Assembly: GCA_021463165.1 (NCBI GenBank) | Contig: JAJTWY010000001.1 | Location: forward strand, 299,384 to 363,383 | Direction of reading: 5' to 3' | Length of the DNA: 64,000 bases | Source of the DNA: Pyrinomonadaceae bacterium | GTDB lineage: Bacteria; Acidobacteriota; Blastocatellia; Pyrinomonadales; Pyrinomonadaceae | In this document: positions 35,119 to 43,120 of the stretch, piece after piece | Layout: each line of letters opens with the position of its first letter | How positions within the stretch are numbered: position 1 is the stretch's first letter | Made by a program: the position numbers and the translations under genes | The notes under the pieces: generated by a model | Databases searched by the model: none | What the model was told of the DNA's origin: nothing | What the model saw: the letters and a program-made list of their open reading frames with translations, nothing else

Positions 35119-35499
35119 CTATGCTCCGACCGCAGCGATAGCCTGTATCTCGATCTTCGTGCCAAAATGAAGATCCTTGACCGGCACGATCGCTCTTGCC
35201 GGTCGATGATCGCCCATCACTTCGGCGTATTTTGCGTTAACCGCCGTCCACAATTCCATATCCGAAACATAAATGGTCATCTGCAAAACTCGACTTAGAT
35301 CGCTGCCGGCGGCCTGCAAAACAGCCTCGACATTCCGCAAAGCCAATTCCGTCTGCTCACCAATATCACCCGTAAACGGCTCACGCGTGTCCAACGTCAT
35401 CGGCAACTGCCCCGAGACGTAGATCAAACCATTGTGCTCAATACCCGGTGAATAATGGCCCTTTGGCTGCGGTTGGTCTGTTGGTTGAATGGATCTCAT
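35119..35499 (-). CDS. RidA-family protein, cytoplasmic
   Basis: 126 residues without a signal sequence. RidA pattern: GHYSPGIEHNGLIYVSGQLP, then QTELALRNVEAVLQAAG, VLQMTIYVSDM, and the Arg in RPARAIVPVKDL. Cytoplasmic RidA hydrolyses 2-aminoacrylate and related imines that would damage PLP enzymes. SufS is a PLP enzyme encoded in the same block, so a protective role is plausible but inferred. A palindromic repeat separates it from sufB. Confidence 0.85.
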   Translation of the reverse strand: MRSIQPTDQPQPKGHYSPGIEHNGLIYVSGQLPMTLDTREPFTGDIGEQTELALRNVEAVLQAAGSDLSRVLQMTIYVSDMELWTAVNAKYAEVMGDHRPARAIVPVKDLHFGTKIEIQAIAAVGA

Positions 35500-35506
35500 A
35501 ATCGTA

Positions 35507-35589
35507 GGCGGAAACCCGAGCGGTAGCGAGGGTGTTCACGCTTGATCTCTCCGAACATGGCGCACCTTCCTACCGGTCGGATCTCCGCC
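35507..35589. repeat. Inverted pair of a dispersed short repeat (family 2)
   Basis: A plus-oriented unit at 35507-35537 (core CGGAAACCCGAGCGGTAGCG) faces a minus-oriented unit at 35561-35589 (CCTACCGGTCGG core). The same unit occurs inside the M1 aminopeptidase gene at 38845-38873 and 40385-40460. It resembles bacterial REP/BIME elements. It lies between sufB and the RidA gene. Confidence 0.7.
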
Positions 35590-35594
35590 TTTCT

Positions 35595-37034
35595 CTAGCC
35601 GACGCTGCCTTCCAGTTTCAACCCCAACAGCTTCGTCGCCTCGACGGCATATTCCATCGGCAGCTCGCGGAATACTTCTTTGCAGAAGCCGTTGATGATG
35701 AGCGATACAGCATCTTCTTGCGGGATGCCGCGCTGCTGCAGGTAGAACAATTGGTCTTCGCTGATCTTGCTGGTCGTCGCCTCGTGTTCGACGCGAGCGG
35801 TGTTGTTCATCACCTCGATGTACGGGAACGTGTTCGCCTCGCACCTGCCGCCGATCAGCATCGAATCGCATTGCGTGTAATTACGCGCGCCGTCAGCCTT
35901 CGGCATCACCTTCACAAGGCCGCGATAGGAGTTGTTTGATCTCCCAGCCGAGATCCCCTTTGAGACGATCGTCGATTTCGTGTTCTTGCCGAGATGGATC
36001 ATCTTGGTGCCGGTGTCGGCGATCTGCGCGTTGTTGGTGAGGGCGACCGAATAGAATTCACCGATGGAATTGTCACCTTGCAATATCACGCTCGGATATT
36101 TCCATGTGATCGCACTGCCCGTTTCAACCTGCGTCCACGATATTTTCGAGTTCACCCCTCGGCAAGCTCCTCGTTTTGTTACGAAGTTGTAGATGCCGCC
36201 ATTTCCGTTCTCGTCGCCGGCGTACCAGTTCTGCACGGTCGAGTACTTGATCTCGGCGTCATCGAGAGCAACAAGTTCGACCACCGCCGCGTGGAGCTGG
36301 TTCGTGTCGAACTGCGGCGCCGTACAGCCTTCATTATACGCAACGTAACCGCCTTCTTCTGCAACAATTAGCGTGCGTTCGAACTGGCCGGATTCCTGCG
36401 TGTTGATGCGAAAATACGTCGATAATTCCATCGGGCAGCGAACGCCTTTCGGAATGAAAACGAACGAACCGTCGGAAAAGACCGCTGAGTTCAGCGCGGC
36501 GTAATAGTTATCACCGACAGGTACGACCGAGCCGAGATACTTCTTCACAAGCTCCGGGTATTCCTCGACCGCCTCCGTGAACGAACAGAATATAACACCC
36601 GCTTCCTTGAGCTTCGCTTTGTAGGTCGTCGCGACCGAAACCGAATCAAAAACGGCATCTACCGCAACATTCGCAAGCATTTTCTGCTCACTCAAAGGAA
36701 TGCCGAGTTTCTCGAACGTCTTGACCAGTTCCGGATCGACCTCGTCCATCGAGGCCTTCTTTGGCTTTTGTCTCGGGGCGGCATAGTACGAAATGTCCTG
36801 GAAATCGATCTTGGGATAGTCGAAATTTGCCCAATAGTCAGGCTCGGCCATCTTCAACCACTGACGATAGGCCTTCAGCCGAAATTCGAGCATCCACTCG
36901 GGCTCGTTCTTTTTCGACGAAATAAGCCGTACAGTGTCCTCGGACAGACCTTTCGGGATAATGTCCGATTCGATATCAGTGACAAAGCCGTACTTGTATT
37001 CCCGATTGGTAAGTAATTCCGCTGCTGTCGACAT
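35595..37034 (-). CDS. sufB: Fe-S assembly scaffold SufB
   Basis: 479 residues, normal length. Diagnostic segments: [18 protein letters not shown] start, [47 protein letters not shown], then the C-terminal beta-helix with [18 protein letters not shown] and the [21 protein letters not shown] region containing the cluster-assembly residues. SufB forms the SufBC2D complex with SufC and SufD. It is the first structural gene after the Rrf2 regulator. Confidence 0.97.
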   Translation of the reverse strand: MSTAAELLTNREYKYGFVTDIESDIIPKGLSEDTVRLISSKKNEPEWMLEFRLKAYRQWLKMAEPDYWANFDYPKIDFQDISYYAAPRQKPKKASMDEVDPELVKTFEKLGIPLSEQKMLANVAVDAVFDSVSVATTYKAKLKEAGVIFCSFTEAVEEYPELVKKYLGSVVPVGDNYYAALNSAVFSDGSFVFIPKGVRCPMELSTYFRINTQESGQFERTLIVAEEGGYVAYNEGCTAPQFDTNQLHAAVVELVALDDAEIKYSTVQNWYAGDENGNGGIYNFVTKRGACRGVNSKISWTQVETGSAITWKYPSVILQGDNSIGEFYSVALTNNAQIADTGTKMIHLGKNTKSTIVSKGISAGRSNNSYRGLVKVMPKADGARNYTQCDSMLIGGRCEANTFPYIEVMNNTARVEHEATTSKISEDQLFYLQQRGIPQEDAVSLIINGFCKEVFRELPMEYAVEATKLLGLKLEGSVG

Positions 37035-37052
37035 AAGCCTGAAACCCTATTT

Positions 37053-37105
37053 CCACGAATAAACTAAACTGCGAATGAGAAATGTCGTACTCAAGGAATT
37101 CGTGG
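37053..37105. promoter_or_regulatory. 8-bp inverted repeat ahead of sufB
   Basis: CCACGAAT (37053-37060) and ATTCGTGG (37098-37105) are inverted repeats between the Rrf2 gene and sufB. They may be a regulatory site or part of a dispersed repeat. The separation of 37 bases makes a simple dimer operator less likely. Confidence 0.3.
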
Positions 37106-37114
37106 CCAAATTTC

Positions 37115-37594
37115 TTAGATCCTCTGTGGTTCGATGGTCCGATGAATACCTTGGATCTGGTGAAACATCTCGCCGACCGCAAACTCATTCCCGACTAGCT
37201 GCGACAGCGTGATCTTTGAAAGAGCATTCTCGACGATCTCGTGCAGCCCAACGATCACAGGCCGAATGCCGCAGTCGCCGGTGTGGACGCACTTGTCGAG
37301 TACGCCGGTGTAACTGTCGCAGTGTTTGCCGACGACATCCGCATCGAGCACCTTAATGATCTCGCTCAAGCGGATCTCCGAGGCGGGCCGCGAAAGAAAA
37401 TAGCCGCCCTTTGTTCCGCGGGTCGATTGCACAAAACCCGCTTTATTCAGGATCCACATCAGCTTACCGGCATTTGCTGTCGAAATACCCTCGCGTTCCG
37501 CGATCTGCGGCAATGTCAGACTCTCACCGTCGCTAAGGTCAGCCAGCTGAACCAGGCATCTCAATCCATATTCTTCCTGCGCCGAAATCTTCAT
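37115..37594 (-). CDS. Rrf2-family transcriptional regulator (SUF/Fe-S sensing)
   Basis: 159 residues. The winged helix-turn-helix starts MKISAQEEYGLRCLVQLAD, with ISTANAGKLMWILNKAGFV as the recognition region. The sensor loop has three Cys in KHCDSYTGVLDKC and GDCGIRP, which in IscR/SufR-like proteins bind an Fe-S cluster. It is the first gene of the suf block and likely represses or activates it according to Fe-S status. The last residues (about EPQRI) read into a sequence that looks like a repeat, so the original C-terminus may have differed. Confidence 0.9.
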   Translation of the reverse strand: MKISAQEEYGLRCLVQLADLSDGESLTLPQIAEREGISTANAGKLMWILNKAGFVQSTRGTKGGYFLSRPASEIRLSEIIKVLDADVVGKHCDSYTGVLDKCVHTGDCGIRPVIVGLHEIVENALSKITLSQLVGNEFAVGEMFHQIQGIHRTIEPQRI

Positions 37595-37637
37595 AACCCA
37601 CGTCCGTACGATCGTTTGATGGTCAGCTTAGAGGGAT

Positions 37638-37666
37638 ATAATCTCAAAACATTATTTTTTTGTCAA
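37638..37666 (-). promoter_or_regulatory. Predicted sigma70-type promoter of the rrf2-suf block
   Basis: On the minus strand TTGACA (plus 37661-37666) and GATTAT (plus 37638-37643) are 17 bases apart, about 45 bases before the Rrf2 ATG. This is the strongest promoter match at the head of the suf block and the natural place for Rrf2 autoregulation. Confidence 0.6.
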
Positions 37667-37710
37667 GATTGAAGGGCCGGAAGAACCCGGCCCAAACCGG
37701 TCGATCTTCC

Positions 37711-38193
37711 CTATTGACGTGGCCGCTCGCGGCCATCGACCGCATCAACAAGCTCGACAACAAAGATCAGGGTAGCGTCAGGCGGGATCACACCGCCGGC
37801 ACCGCTCGAGCCGTAGCCGATCGTGGGCGGTATGATCAGGATTGCCTGGTCGCCGACGCGGAGTCTTGCGATCCCTTCGTCCCAGCCTTTTATAACTCTT
37901 CCGACGCCGAGCGGGAAGGAAAACGGCCTTCCCGAGTCTCGCGAACTGTCAAATTTGACGCCGTTCGTCAGCGTTCCGGTGTAGTGCACGGTAACCATGT
38001 CCCCCGCCTTGGCCCGCACACCTGTTCCTTTTTTGGTTATCAGGTAGATAAGGCCTGAGGCTGTCTTAATGGCTCCGGCCGAAGGGGCCTTCGGGGCCGG
38101 CTTCGATCCCGACTTTCGCGGCCGGCTCTGCGCGTTCACCCCGATCGAAAGTATAGCCAAGGCAATGGTTAACAAGACGAATCGACGTATCAT
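37711..38193 (-). CDS. Exported FKBP-type peptidyl-prolyl isomerase
   Basis: 160 residues. Signal peptide 1-21 (ending GVNAQ), a basic Pro-rich linker, then one complete FKBP domain: VTVHYTGTLTNGVKFDSS, GRVIKGWDEGI, and IPPTIGYGSSGAGGVIPPDATLIFVVELV. The active-site residues Tyr, Asp, Phe, Trp and the final Tyr region are present. It probably assists folding of exported proteins in the periplasm. It stands alone between the suf regulator and the M1 peptidase. Confidence 0.93.
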   Translation of the reverse strand: MIRRFVLLTIALAILSIGVNAQSRPRKSGSKPAPKAPSAGAIKTASGLIYLITKKGTGVRAKAGDMVTVHYTGTLTNGVKFDSSRDSGRPFSFPLGVGRVIKGWDEGIARLRVGDQAILIIPPTIGYGSSGAGGVIPPDATLIFVVELVDAVDGRERPRQ

Positions 38194-38289
38194 ATCTTTG
38201 ATCCAAAGTACGACGTCAAGGTTATCAGATTTGACCCAATGTCAGAACCGGTCCGGTACATGAGGGTCGAGGTGACGGATAGCGTGCGT

Positions 38290-41259
38290 TTATCGCTGCC
38301 AGTTCCGGCCTCGGATCTTCACGGCCCGTTCGATTAGATCGACATTCTCAAGTATCTTAAGCCGCAGATCATTGTCGAGATCGGGGTTATCGGCGAGGAA
38401 TTTATTTACGATCACCAGAGCCTCCGCGCTGTTTTGACCGCCTATGAACGCACCGAGCCAGCCGTTGACGAAGAAGATCTTGCGGTTGCGCTTGTGGTTC
38501 GGAAGCTCTTCTAACGCTCGTTCCAGATACGGCAATGTCAGTTCATGATGGCGAATGTTGTTGAACGGCCCGAACGCTGCTTCGATCCAGCTTTCCGAGA
38601 TCTCTTTGTTATTGACAAAGTCGTTCCAGAACTTCGCTTTGTTCTCGGCTGTGGCAAAGCCAGCCTTGGCGGCATAGGCGTAGCGCTTTGCGTCGTCGCT
38701 CGTTTCCGTGCGTTCGAGTTCGGCCAGCAGTTTCGAGGCCTCGGGGTCACCGAGGATGATGAGCCGTTGGACGATGTCGAACTTGTCCTTGGTCGTGGCA
38801 GCGACACGGCCGGTTGGCTTTAATATTGAGTCAGCCCCTTTCCTGACACCCTCCCTACCGGTCGGGTTTCCGCTTTTTAGGATCTGCTTCATGATCCGGC
38901 GGGCGTTCTCGCTCGACGCGAGATTGAGGAACGCCCGATAGTACGTGATCTTCTGCCCGGGCGTCGGGGCGGTTTTCATACGGTCGATAAGGAGAGTTTC
39001 GACGCGGGCCTGCAGATCAGATGCCGAGGCTCGACCGTTAGCGAGGGCTCGACTCGCCCGTTGAGTGCTAGGCCCTTGATTACGCATGGGCTTCTGCAAT
39101 GAGATCCCACTTGCTGCCGCAGGTGGTAACGACCCGGCAGACGCACCGCCGCCCGCATCGATGTAATACCTCATGGCAGTCGAAACGCGGCCGAGCAGCG
39201 TCTGGATCGTGCTTTCGTCGGTTTCGAGTTTGATGTTCTTGACCACCAGCTCGACATACTCACGCGGGTCCATCTCGGCCTCGCGAACGCTGTCCCACAA
39301 AGCTCCCCACATCATCGTGCGCAGAAAATCGTCCTTTTCTTTGCCGATGTTTCTAAGAACATAGTTGCGGCTCCTGGGATCGAGAAGAAAAATGCCGTAG
39401 CCGTAGTCTCTGTAGTTCGGAAACGCAAACAGCACTCTTGGAAATGGAGGGCCGTCGCAGGCTCCACCGAATGGAGCGGGCCCCAGCCGATATCGAGTTC
39501 CATTCCAGGTTTTGCCGTTCGCAAATCTTACGAGCGGTTCAATATTCATCCGCCACATCCCAGGCTCGCCGTATGGCGTTGTTTGAAACAGACCAAGATC
39601 AAAGCAGTTCGCTATCTCAATACGATCGCGTCGAATTACCGGAGCGCCCCGCTCGGTTACCCATTGTTTTGCCCAATCCTGAAGTTTCTGGCCGCCCGCG
39701 TCCTCAAACTCACCAACCAGATCCTGCCACGTCGCATTCCCAAACTCATGCTTCTTCAAAAACGCTCGGACGGCGGTCTGGAATTTTTCTTCGCCGAGAT
39801 AGAACTCGGCTTGGCGCAGGAAGGCGGGGGCTTTGTTGTAAACGATCGCGCCGTAGGCGGATTTCGCGGCGGAGAGGTTTTTTATTTCCTGGTAGATCGG
39901 CGTCGTGCCTTTGGTGGAATCGGTCTGATAGGCAACCTGTTTGACGCGTTCGTAAAAGACCTTCCAGGCGTTGTATTCCGGTATGACGCGCTCCATCGCC
40001 TTGTACGCCGTAAAGGTCGCAAAGCCCTCTTTCAGCCAGAGGTCGTCGAACCAACGCATCGTTACCGTATCCCCAAACCACTGATGAGCCGCCTCGTGAA
40101 AGATCACCGTCGCCCGCGAAATATAGTCGTTCTTGGTCGGCTCCTGCGGAAAGATGATGCTCGATTCCCTGAGGAAAGTCGCCCCCGCGTGCTCCATCCC
40201 GCCAAAAGGAAATTCCGGGATCAGAACGAGATCGTATTTGGGGAACGGGAACTTGTAATCGAAATACTGCTCGAAATACTTGACCGCCTCGCGGTTAAGC
40301 CGAAAGACCTCAGCGGCATGGGTTTTGAACTTGGCGGCTTGAGACTTGCGCACATAGATCGCGTCAACCCGATCAGCCTCAGAGGCAGAAACCCGACCCG
40401 TAGGGAGGGTGTTTCCGTTCGGCGGCGAAGAGACACCCTGGTTACCACTCAGGTTTCCGCCTGCGCGGTCAAACTCTTCAAACGGTCCCACAGCGAATGC
40501 GAAGACGTAGGTGCTGATGGGTTTGGTTTCCGTGAACGTCGAATTCTGTTGACACCCGGCTCCGGGCGGCAGCCTTACGCAGTCGGCGATCCCTACTTGT
40601 ACACCAGTTGTATTTGAGACGACCTTCCACGATTCCGGCCTTGTCATCGTCAGCGTAAACCTCGCCTTCAGATCCGGCTGATCAAACACCGGAAACGCCG
40701 TGCTCGCATCTGACGGGACGAAGAGCGAATAGATATATTCCGAACCGTCCTCTTTGTCGATGTACCGCGTGATCGCCGAGCCGCTGGTAAGGATCGGCGA
40801 GGTGAGATCGAGCTTGATGACGTTTTCGCCGATGACGACACCCTCGCGGAAGATGAGGTGTTCGTTGAGCTCCTCGTACGGAACGCGGACGCCCCCGTCC
40901 GCAACCGCCGCTTGCGGCGGAAACGCGGCCTTACCGTTGATCGTCAAATTGGAGATCGTTGACTTTTCTTCGTGTCCCCTGATCTTGCGCCAGTCAAGAA
41001 TTATCGGCGGCAAGTCGCCTGCTGTCGCAGTCGTTGCGGACGAGGGCGTCCGCGTTCCGACATTCACCCGTATCTCGATCGTCCCCTTCAAGACCGGCGA
41101 CATCTTCTCAAGTGTCAGATCAAGCTTGTACCGAACGTCCGAGTACCGGGCGGAGCGCCATTTCGCCAGCTCATGCGAAACGCCCGGCTCGATCGGCGGG
41201 ATCTGTGCCGAACATATGACCACCATTGCGAGGATCATGAGCAGAATTCGAAATGCCAT
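38290..41259 (-). CDS. Exported M1-family aminopeptidase with repeat-derived insertions
   Basis: About 989 residues from the ATG at 41259 (earlier in-frame ATGs at 41271 and 41292); signal peptide MAFRILLMILAMVVICSAQ. The gluzincin site is HEAAHQWFG with the third ligand in WLKEGFATF. The exopeptidase motif, normally GAMEN or GGMEN, reads GGMEHAG. The C-terminal part is an ARM/HEAT-like helical domain. At five places the frame crosses short repeats also found on the other strand or elsewhere: near residues 68-76, 118-127, 267-292, 736-744 and 796-805. There the protein becomes Gly/Ser/Pro/Ala-rich, so these are probably surface loops. Likely a periplasmic peptide-trimming enzyme. Confidence 0.9.
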   Translation of the reverse strand: MAFRILLMILAMVVICSAQIPPIEPGVSHELAKWRSARYSDVRYKLDLTLEKMSPVLKGTIEIRVNVGTRTPSSATTATAGDLPPIILDWRKIRGHEEKSTISNLTINGKAAFPPQAAVADGGVRVPYEELNEHLIFREGVVIGENVIKLDLTSPILTSGSAITRYIDKEDGSEYIYSLFVPSDASTAFPVFDQPDLKARFTLTMTRPESWKVVSNTTGVQVGIADCVRLPPGAGCQQNSTFTETKPISTYVFAFAVGPFEEFDRAGGNLSGNQGVSSPPNGNTLPTGRVSASEADRVDAIYVRKSQAAKFKTHAAEVFRLNREAVKYFEQYFDYKFPFPKYDLVLIPEFPFGGMEHAGATFLRESSIIFPQEPTKNDYISRATVIFHEAAHQWFGDTVTMRWFDDLWLKEGFATFTAYKAMERVIPEYNAWKVFYERVKQVAYQTDSTKGTTPIYQEIKNLSAAKSAYGAIVYNKAPAFLRQAEFYLGEEKFQTAVRAFLKKHEFGNATWQDLVGEFEDAGGQKLQDWAKQWVTERGAPVIRRDRIEIANCFDLGLFQTTPYGEPGMWRMNIEPLVRFANGKTWNGTRYRLGPAPFGGACDGPPFPRVLFAFPNYRDYGYGIFLLDPRSRNYVLRNIGKEKDDFLRTMMWGALWDSVREAEMDPREYVELVVKNIKLETDESTIQTLLGRVSTAMRYYIDAGGGASAGSLPPAAASGISLQKPMRNQGPSTQRASRALANGRASASDLQARVETLLIDRMKTAPTPGQKITYYRAFLNLASSENARRIMKQILKSGNPTGREGVRKGADSILKPTGRVAATTKDKFDIVQRLIILGDPEASKLLAELERTETSDDAKRYAYAAKAGFATAENKAKFWNDFVNNKEISESWIEAAFGPFNNIRHHELTLPYLERALEELPNHKRNRKIFFVNGWLGAFIGGQNSAEALVIVNKFLADNPDLDNDLRLKILENVDLIERAVKIRGRNWQR
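38845..38873 (-). repeat. Family 2 repeat copy inside the M1 gene
   Basis: Reads CGGAAACCCGACCGGTAGGG on the minus strand, matching the intergenic units at 35507-35589. It encodes the NPTGREGV portion of the M1 protein and keeps the frame open. Confidence 0.7.
39028..39053 (+). repeat. Diverged family 2-like repeat inside the M1 gene
   Basis: GGCTCGACCGTTAGCGAGGG shares the TAGCGAGGG core with the unit at 35507-35537. It encodes the RALANGRAS stretch of the M1 protein within an Ala/Gly/Ser-rich loop. Confidence 0.4.
40385..40460. repeat. Inverted pair of family 2 repeats inside the M1 gene
   Basis: Unit 40385-40412 (AACCCGACCCGTAGGGAGGG core) faces unit 40432-40460, which matches the reverse unit at 38845-38873 in 23 of 29 positions. 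The arrangement mirrors the intergenic pair at 35507-35589 and adds a Gly/Asn/Ser/Pro-rich stretch to the M1 protein near residues 267-292. Confidence 0.65.
40879..40905 (-). repeat. Family 1 27-bp repeat, minus orientation, inside the M1 gene
   Basis: Reads GTTGCGGACGGGGGCGTCCG on the minus strand; it matches 41033-41059 in 26 of 27 positions but in the opposite orientation. An inner GGACG...CGTCC palindrome is visible. It encodes AVADGGVRVP. Confidence 0.75.
41033..41059 (+). repeat. Family 1 27-bp repeat, plus orientation, inside the M1 gene
   Basis: GTTGCGGACGAGGGCGTCCG followed by CGTTCCG. It is the inverted counterpart of 40879-40905 and encodes GTRTPSSATT when read on the coding (minus) strand. 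Confidence 0.75.
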
Positions 41260-41409
41260 TACGTACATCATAAACCTAAGTGCTTCGACCATCCCAAATA
41301 GTTGGTTCGGGATCCGACCTCATAGGTAACCGAACGCGACCTCGCAAGCAGAGAACTGCTTCCCCCGCCTTCTATCCGATCCTTCTTGACTCCTGCACCG
41401 ATCTGTAGT

Positions 41410-41424
41410 ACAGTGTATCACTGT
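41410..41424. promoter_or_regulatory. 6-bp inverted repeat upstream of the M1 gene
   Basis: ACAGTGTATCACTGT is a perfect palindrome with a 3-base centre, about 150 bases ahead of the M1 start. Its size and spacing suit a dimeric regulator, but no promoter boxes clearly overlap it. Confidence 0.25.
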
Positions 41425-41536
41425 CGCAACGCACCGAGAGCGTCGCGAAGAATGATCTTTGAAAATTTATGCATTCTATGGCTGTAAGACAGCGTAACCG
41501 CCATTGTTTCAATAGTTTCCCTGTCCGCTTGATATC

Positions 41537-41585
41537 GCGGACAAGCCGCGGACAACGGGCGGACAAGGAGCGGACATGCGGACAA
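41537..41585. repeat. GCGGACA direct repeats with 11-bp phase
   Basis: GCGGACA starts at 41537, 41548, 41559, 41570 and 41579. The first four are spaced exactly 11 bases apart, about one helical turn, and the last by 9. An inverted copy CTGTCCGC lies just before (41521-41528). Such iteron-like phasing is typical of cooperative protein-binding arrays. Confidence 0.7.
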
Positions 41586-41606
41586 GACGGGAACCTCCAA
41601 AAAAGC

Positions 41607-41634
41607 AAAAAAGGCCGCCGTCAGGCAGCCTTCT
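41607..41634 (-). terminator. Intrinsic terminator of the TonB-domain gene
   Basis: On the minus strand AAGGCTGCC and GGCGGCCTT form a stem around TGAC, followed by TTTTGC. It begins 27 bases beyond the stop of the TonB-domain gene. Confidence 0.8.
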
Positions 41635-41661
41635 TGATCTGAGAAACTGGCTTTGCCCTGC

Positions 41662-42981
41662 TTAGAGAGCGAAGCTAAAACTAACGAAGCCGGTCGCCTT
41701 GACGGGTTGGCCGTCGCGAACAAATGGGCGGAACCTCCATTTCTTCACTGCATCTTTTGCGGCGCTCTGGAGCATCGGCGGGCCTTCCGCCCTCTGAACC
41801 GCCGCAACTGTGCCGTCTTCATCGACCATGACCTCGACCCTGACCACGCCGCTGGCACGAATGACCTTGGCGGCGGGAGGATAGACCGGCTTTGTCTGTA
41901 ACGTGGCGTATGGGATCAGAGAGCCAACTTTCAACGGGGAATCATCTTTGACAGCCTCGGCGGCAGGCAACGGATCTGCTCCGATCGTCACCGCAGGTTT
42001 CTCAACATCCTTCTTTGGTTCTTCGATAACGGGCTTTTCTTCCGGCGTTGATGGGATATAAACAGGCCGCTCGTCCTGCGGAGGCGATGCAGCCGTCGGT
42101 GCCGGATCGGCGTTTCCGACGATCTTCACCTCACGTTCCCTCGTTTGTGCCGGCGTAGGCTGGACGATCGGTTCGCTGGCTTGGGTGTTTACGGTTTGAA
42201 CAGGGGCCGGAGGCGGTTCCACCGGTTTGTTGACGATGGGGGTTTGCACCTTTTCGGGCTCGGCCTCGGCAATGGCGTTCATGATGACACTTCGGGAACT
42301 GGCCATCTTTTCCCGCGTGTCGGCAACTTCGTCCGTCCATCGGCGCGAATCATAGGTATCGCGGGCGATCATGCTCCGCGAGCTGCTGGCTTCTTCCAGC
42401 ATCGCCATAGCGTCAGCGGCCTTGGCCTTGTCCGTGCCGAGTTCCTTCGCCTGAGTGATAACGACCTCGAGCGTTTCGCGCATCTTTTCGAGATCGTTCA
42501 GGGCTTCGAGCGGCAGCGTCCGATCTGAAACATTCAGTCCGAGAGCCTTGTAACGCTCGGCCCGGGTACGAGCACCTTTTATCACTTGGCCGGCAACGGC
42601 CATGTAGTTTGTACCCGCGTTTGGTTTCGTGGTTTTCTGGGCGGCATAGAACTCGTTGAGCAGGTCCTGGGCACGTTTGAAATCGCCCTGCTCGAGATAG
42701 CTGTTCATCAAGAGTACGTTGACGACGCTCTGTACAGCAGGATCAGCCGACTCTTTGCGGATGTTTTCGAGTTCGTAGATGGCAGCGTTGTAGTTGCGGA
42801 CCACGATAAACGCTTTGGACTTCGAAATGCGGTCTCGCATTACATCGCCCGAGGTGGGCGGGCCTATCTGCGGCGGAACTGGTGATTGCGTAGGGGCAGC
42901 GGTCTGTCCGAAAAGGATCGCGGCTGAAAAAAGTAAAACCCCTAAGACGGAAGTGCCAAACCTCCTGACATTTAACGGCAT
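41662..42981 (-). CDS. TonB C-terminal domain protein with helical repeat region
   Basis: 439 residues with a GGAGG site before the ATG. An N-terminal hydrophobic stretch (10-25) ends with a signal-peptidase-like GQTAA, so it may be cleaved. Residues 45-230 are helical with TPR-like pairs (NYNAAIYELENIRKE, GDFKRAQDLLNEFY). Residues 245-350 form a Pro/Glu/Lys-rich spacer. Residues 350-439 are a TonB_C domain (VGSLIPYATLQTKPVYPPAAK, VEVMVDEDGTVAAVQ, KKWRFRPF). TonB links proton-motive force to outer-membrane receptors, but no ExbB/ExbD genes are here. It may instead be a periplasmic structural protein. Confidence 0.82.
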   Translation of the reverse strand: MPLNVRRFGTSVLGVLLFSAAILFGQTAAPTQSPVPPQIGPPTSGDVMRDRISKSKAFIVVRNYNAAIYELENIRKESADPAVQSVVNVLLMNSYLEQGDFKRAQDLLNEFYAAQKTTKPNAGTNYMAVAGQVIKGARTRAERYKALGLNVSDRTLPLEALNDLEKMRETLEVVITQAKELGTDKAKAADAMAMLEEASSSRSMIARDTYDSRRWTDEVADTREKMASSRSVIMNAIAEAEPEKVQTPIVNKPVEPPPAPVQTVNTQASEPIVQPTPAQTREREVKIVGNADPAPTAASPPQDERPVYIPSTPEEKPVIEEPKKDVEKPAVTIGADPLPAAEAVKDDSPLKVGSLIPYATLQTKPVYPPAAKVIRASGVVRVEVMVDEDGTVAAVQRAEGPPMLQSAAKDAVKKWRFRPFVRDGQPVKATGFVSFSFAL

Positions 42982-43120
42982 TTATAGTCCTCCTATCGAC
43001 TTAAATTTTCCGTAAAGGCCAAGCGAACTCACCCGAAGAAGGCTCACTATTACGACCTGAAACTCAACAAAACGAAACGCCAAAAATGCCACCGGTCGAG
43101 CCTGTTGTTGGGCCCGCAAA

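Larger units (their letters stand above)
41293..41661. other. 369-base intergenic region between tonB-like and M1 genes
   Basis: No convincing gene. It contains the palindrome at 41410-41424, five GCGGACA direct repeats at 41537-41585 and the terminator of the TonB-domain gene. Two short minus-strand open frames here read through the terminator or the repeats and were not accepted. Confidence 0.6.

Noticed and set aside
39583..40617. 344-residue plus-strand open frame
   Set aside because: It is antisense to the M1 aminopeptidase, whose catalytic motifs are on the minus strand; the plus-strand text is Arg-rich without motifs.
41537..41585. Possible CRISPR-like array
   Set aside because: The repeat unit is only 7-8 bases with 3-4 base gaps; there are no spacers and no cas genes.
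41372..41723. Two minus-strand frames of 78 and 101 residues in the 369-base intergenic region
   Set aside because: They cross the tonB-domain terminator or are made of the GCGGACA repeats, and one overlaps the tonB-domain gene in another frame.
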